Under the pieces are notes generated by a model that was given only the letters and a program-made list of their open reading frames with translations, was not told the DNA's origin and searched no databases. Of a stretch of DNA of 12,463 bases, positions 11,818-12,463 are shown piece by piece (the stretch's first letter is position 1; each line of letters opens with the position of its first letter). The position numbers were made by a program, and so were the translations under genes. This stretch comes from Baffinella frigidus (Eukaryota > Cryptophyceae > Cryptomonadales > Baffinellaceae). The stretch spans positions 1,971,319-1,983,781 of the forward strand of contig MU646305.1 of NCBI GenBank assembly GCA_026770585.1. The letters run 5' to 3'.

Positions 11818-12234
11818 CTATGTATCTATGTATCTATGTATCCATGTATGTATTTGTGGATATTTGGCTACGAAAGTTACCTCTCAAGGTGCTTTAAAGT
11901 CGCTAGTATGATCCTTCAGCGTAGTGAACTCAATTGCAACACCCTGTTAAATCGCAAGGGTCCCCGGACAAGGTCCGTCTGTCCACTTAGCAGCCATCGA
12001 GAGCTTCACGGATACAGTCCATCTAAACCATCTGTACTAGAGAATGTTATCCACTGCTATGAATTACAACCTCACCCCCCCCCGGAACTCCTGGGGGAAA
12101 GGACCTCGGGCGCTGCTAAGTGGGTAGTTAATTTCGCTGGCAACCCCGAATTAACTCGTGCGGGTCCCCGGCTTAGGTCTGGCGGCGGGGCGCTGGATCG
12201 GAGAAGGGCTGCAGCCGCGGATTCTGGCGAGGAG
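8321..12234 (+). CDS. Ankyrin-repeat protein gene, at least six exons, 3' end uncertain (spliced model)
   Basis: The plus-strand exons 8321-8512, 8665-9045, 9226-9389, 10020-10126, 10997-11075 and, less surely, 12177-12234 join with matching phases (0, 0, 2, 1, 2). Residues 65 to about 245 hold four good ankyrin repeats and one degenerate one (TALHSAAAAG, SPLHKAAGNGH, TALYKAAHRGQ, TPLHAALSGGH), a protein-binding solenoid with no enzymatic role. A charged segment (KKLLNEEDRWR) and a basic/acidic helix (EAERAERRQRAQLTRDLIL) follow, perhaps a coiled coil. The partner and cell location cannot be told from the sequence; exon 1 is Ala-rich but lacks a clear signal peptide. The gene is divergent from the plastid-protein gene and shares its upstream region. 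A stop at 9400 would end a shorter form if the third intron is not removed. Confidence 0.68.
8665..9045 (+). CDS. Exon 2: ankyrin repeats 1 to 4 (first part)
   Basis: This 127-codon exon has a CTCCTCCACAG acceptor and a CAG/GTGTAG donor whose intron starts with an in-frame stop. It holds a degenerate first repeat (LPLLEVVRLGDVGALESALA) and then clear repeats with TALHSAAAAGQWEMVSLLI, SPLHKAAGNGHAETVRALL and TALYKAAHRGQAGVVQ. The usual ankyrin marks (TALH, AA, GH/GQ, VV.LL) are present in each. The frame is open from 8593, but there is no ATG in that stretch, so an upstream exon is needed. Confidence 0.82.
9046..9225 (+). other. Intron 2 of the ankyrin gene with telomere-like words
   Basis: This 180-base intron has GGCTTGAGGTTTAGGG twice (9054 and 9090) and ACAGCCCTTCCCCGGGG / ACACCCCTTCCCCGGAT, so a unit of about 45 bases is tandemly doubled. 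CTAACCCCTAAACCCCTA, the opposite strand, lies near the acceptor, so the intron ends could pair. It starts GTGTAG and ends ACTAG. Confidence 0.75.
9226..9389 (+). CDS. Exon 3: end of ankyrin repeat 4 and repeat 5
   Basis: It is joined in phase 0 after AATACTAG and reads VMLGGDAPWSGSLLSDLSTA, completing the VVQVMLGGDAP ankyrin helix begun in exon 2. Repeat 5 (GRSTPLHAALSGGHAEVVRTIL) follows. The exon leaves at CGCAA/GTACGA in phase 2. Read through without splicing, the frame stops at 9400-9402 (LRKYDP). The spliced form is preferred because exon 4 fits in phase. Confidence 0.8.
9544..9670. mobile_element. 127-bp element with perfect 19-bp inverted ends
   Basis: CCTGAATAGATTTAATTTC at 9544-9562 is exactly complemented at 9652-9670. 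The interior (GAACTGTCCATCT, CGGTAC, TATTTAAAA, CGAAATGG) is an inverted, diverged copy of the 73-bp unit at 10808-10953. Confidence 0.88.
9747..9808 (+). pseudogene. Decayed copy of the exon 4 5' part with acceptor
   Basis: After GCGTAG the sequence reads KLLHEEDRGRWRMSASSPS and then a stop, against KLLNEEDRWRMSASSLLS in exon 4. Two codons are inserted. It lies on the acceptor side of exon 4. Confidence 0.75.
9875..9895. repeat. CTACGGTAT hairpin
   Basis: CTACGGTAT and ATACCGTAG are perfect arms with a GCA loop. A second GCTACGGTATG occurs 32 bases before. The words match the core of the 4573-4780 element. Confidence 0.75.
10020..10126 (+). CDS. Exon 4: KLLNEEDRWRMSASSLL...
   Basis: This 107-base exon follows a C-run and CGCGCGCAG and ends at GCGCAG/GTCTCC. 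It enters in phase 2, giving ALRK-KLLNEEDRWRMSASS, and leaves in phase 1. It then reads SEEGASAGSKRVVSGVRA. The sequence is preceded by a decayed copy of its 5' half (9747-9808) and followed by three decayed copies of its 3' half (10164-10194, 10272-10324, 10495-10545). It is the only copy with both halves and an open frame. Confidence 0.66.
10164..10545 (+). pseudogene. Three decayed copies of the exon 4 3' part
   Basis: Copies at 10164-10194, 10272-10324 and 10495-10545 read SKRVVSGVRA, EEGASAGSKRVVPGVRA and GASAGGKSVVSGASA. Two keep a GT donor; the middle one has GC. Each is followed by the same intron start as exon 4 (CTCCTAGC, then TTTTT and CTCC). All lie on the donor side. Confidence 0.75.
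10201..10655 (+). repeat. AAGTTGAC...GTCAACTT hairpin family
   Basis: About 50-base units open AAGTTGACGGG, continue TTGTACCGCACACCCG and close GTCAACTTAGG(G/A)ATAGTC, so their ends pair over about eight bases. Copies start near 10203, 10347 and 10562; diverged ones are at 9441 and 11449. The closing part ATGTCAACTTAGGAATAG alone is tandemly tripled at 10600-10655 with a 20-base period. Confidence 0.72.
10771..10806 (+). pseudogene. Decayed copy of the exon 5 5' part with acceptor
   Basis: After GCGTGCGCAG the bases code AAARGEAERAQ in a frame shifted by one against what exon 4 would need. It lies on the acceptor side of exon 5. Confidence 0.65.
10808..10953 (+). repeat. 73-bp direct repeat, two copies
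   Basis: CTTGGGGCCATTCTGTACAT and its follower TTAGTGTTTTAAAACTCTTC repeat at a 73-base distance with five or six changes. The inverted form forms the interior of the 9544-9670 element, and a shorter relative may be at 12015-12040. Confidence 0.88.
10997..11075 (+). CDS. Exon 5: charged helix EAERAERRQRAQ...
   Basis: It lies between GCGTGCGCAG and GCAAG/GTCTCG. Entering in phase 1 it reads G-AAARGEAERAERRQRAQL and then TRDLILA, a strongly charged, probably helical or coiled-coil segment. It leaves in phase 2. A one-base-shifted decayed copy of its 5' part lies at 10771-10806, and a decayed copy of its 3' edge at 11338-11366. Confidence 0.6.
11098..11634. mobile_element. 540-bp imperfect palindrome (foldback) in intron 5
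   Basis: The outer arms (about 11098-11155 and 11574-11634) are inverted copies, sharing GTACTATCA, TTGTGTAG/GTGTAG, AATTTTCG and AAAACATG. Similarity continues inward: CCGACTAT...AAGTTGACGTC at 11220-11243 pairs with 11470-11490, and GAGCCCGGGCTCA at 11290 pairs with 11419-11431. Arms are about 240 bases, diverged. The loop at 11338-11366 holds a copy of the exon 5 donor edge. Confidence 0.7.
11338..11366 (+). pseudogene. Decayed copy of the exon 5 3' edge
   Basis: GCGCGACCTCACTCTCGC and a following GTCTCG match exon 5 (CGCGACCTCATCCTCGC, then GTCTCG) with a GT in the donor position. It lies at the turn of the 540-bp palindrome. A weaker relative, CTTATCCTCGCGCGG, is at 11635. Confidence 0.6.
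11775..11850. repeat. TA microsatellite followed by GTATCTAT units
   Basis: About nineteen TA dinucleotides lead into GTATCTAT tetramer-type repeats. It is a low-complexity stretch in intron 5 and creates a spurious Tyr/Ile frame. Confidence 0.92.
11851..12176. other. 3' part of intron 5 with no recognised feature
   Basis: About 325 bases without clear repeats or exons with good borders. A plus frame stays open through it, from the TA repeat on, but the peptide lacks any family signal. CAGTCCATCTAAACCATC at 12016 may be a remnant of the 73-bp repeat. Confidence 0.35.
12177..12234 (+). CDS. Exon 6 candidate: SGGGALDRRRAAAADSGEE
   Basis: An acceptor CGGCTTAG at 12176 and a GAG/GTGCTT donor bound 58 bases. 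Joined in phase 2 to exon 5 they give LILA-R-SGGGALDRRRAAAADSGEE. The short, low-complexity peptide and the 1.1-kb intron make this tentative. The gene would then run past the window or end in an exon not seen. Confidence 0.33.
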
Positions 12235-12294
12235 GTGCTTGCCCCCCCCTCGATAAATATCGCACCGTCCCTCCACCGTCCGTGCTCCCCCCCC

Positions 12295-12463
12295 CCCACA
12301 GCGGACGTCGGAGGGATTTTGAATGACCCCTAAGCGATCAGACCTAGGACCCCCCCCCCCCCCCCCCCTAGGGACATAGGGGGGTTCCTACGGATACGGC
12401 CCCCCCCCCCCCCCCCGGATAAGGAAACGGGAAGGTGTCCCGAGGTGCCCCCCCCCCCCCCCC
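12295..12463 (+). mobile_element. CCACACAG element interrupted by C runs
   Basis: CCACAGCGGACGTCGGAGGG, GACCCCTAAGCGATCAGACC, GGACATAGGGGGGTTCCTAC and GGATAAGGAAACGG follow the order of the complete copies, but runs of about 19, 17 and 15 C's stand at three places. The right end is beyond the window. The runs may be sequencing or assembly artefacts. Confidence 0.75.

Noticed and set aside
1-12463. Window as a true chromosome end (telomere)
   Set aside because: The heptamers are scattered, diverse and interleaved with exons; neither window end is a uniform TTTAGGG array.

Overview
This window looks like nuclear DNA from a eukaryotic alga with a complex, red-derived plastid, such as a haptophyte or a pelagophyte-like ochrophyte. 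The evidence is small exons with GT-AG introns, a protein that begins with a signal peptide followed by an Ala/Arg-rich transit peptide around a CAFFAPS motif (the 'ASAFAP' type), GC-rich coding sequence, and many degenerate TTTAGGG-like heptamers. I see no bacterial operon, tRNA, rRNA or CRISPR. Most long open frames are shadows; the real coding sequence lies in pieces of 29-380 bases whose reading phases fit when spliced.

Two divergent genes can be assembled, with start codons about 290 bp apart (8029 on minus, 8321 on plus). The minus-strand gene runs from 8029 to about 308 in eight exons and gives a protein of about 241 residues: a bipartite plastid-targeting presequence plus a beta-rich domain of about 160 residues that I cannot name. 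The plus-strand gene runs from about 8321 to at least 12234. It has 4-5 ankyrin repeats, then a charged helical region, and may continue past the window.

The introns (about 150-1800 bp) hold nearly everything else: degenerate telomere-like arrays with the G-rich strand mostly on plus, microsatellites, a 38-bp tandem array, at least eight short inverted-repeat (MITE-like or foldback) elements, a 540-bp palindromic structure in the last long intron, and a family of about 50-bp TTGAC hairpins.

The most striking pattern is that many exons are flanked by decayed partial copies of themselves ('exon-edge echoes'). Copies of the acceptor plus the exon's 5' part lie upstream. Copies of the exon's 3' part plus the donor lie downstream. 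This holds in both genes and on both strands, and suggests that these introns grew by repeated tandem duplication across exon edges, followed by decay and transposon insertion. All exon models are read by eye and need transcript support.
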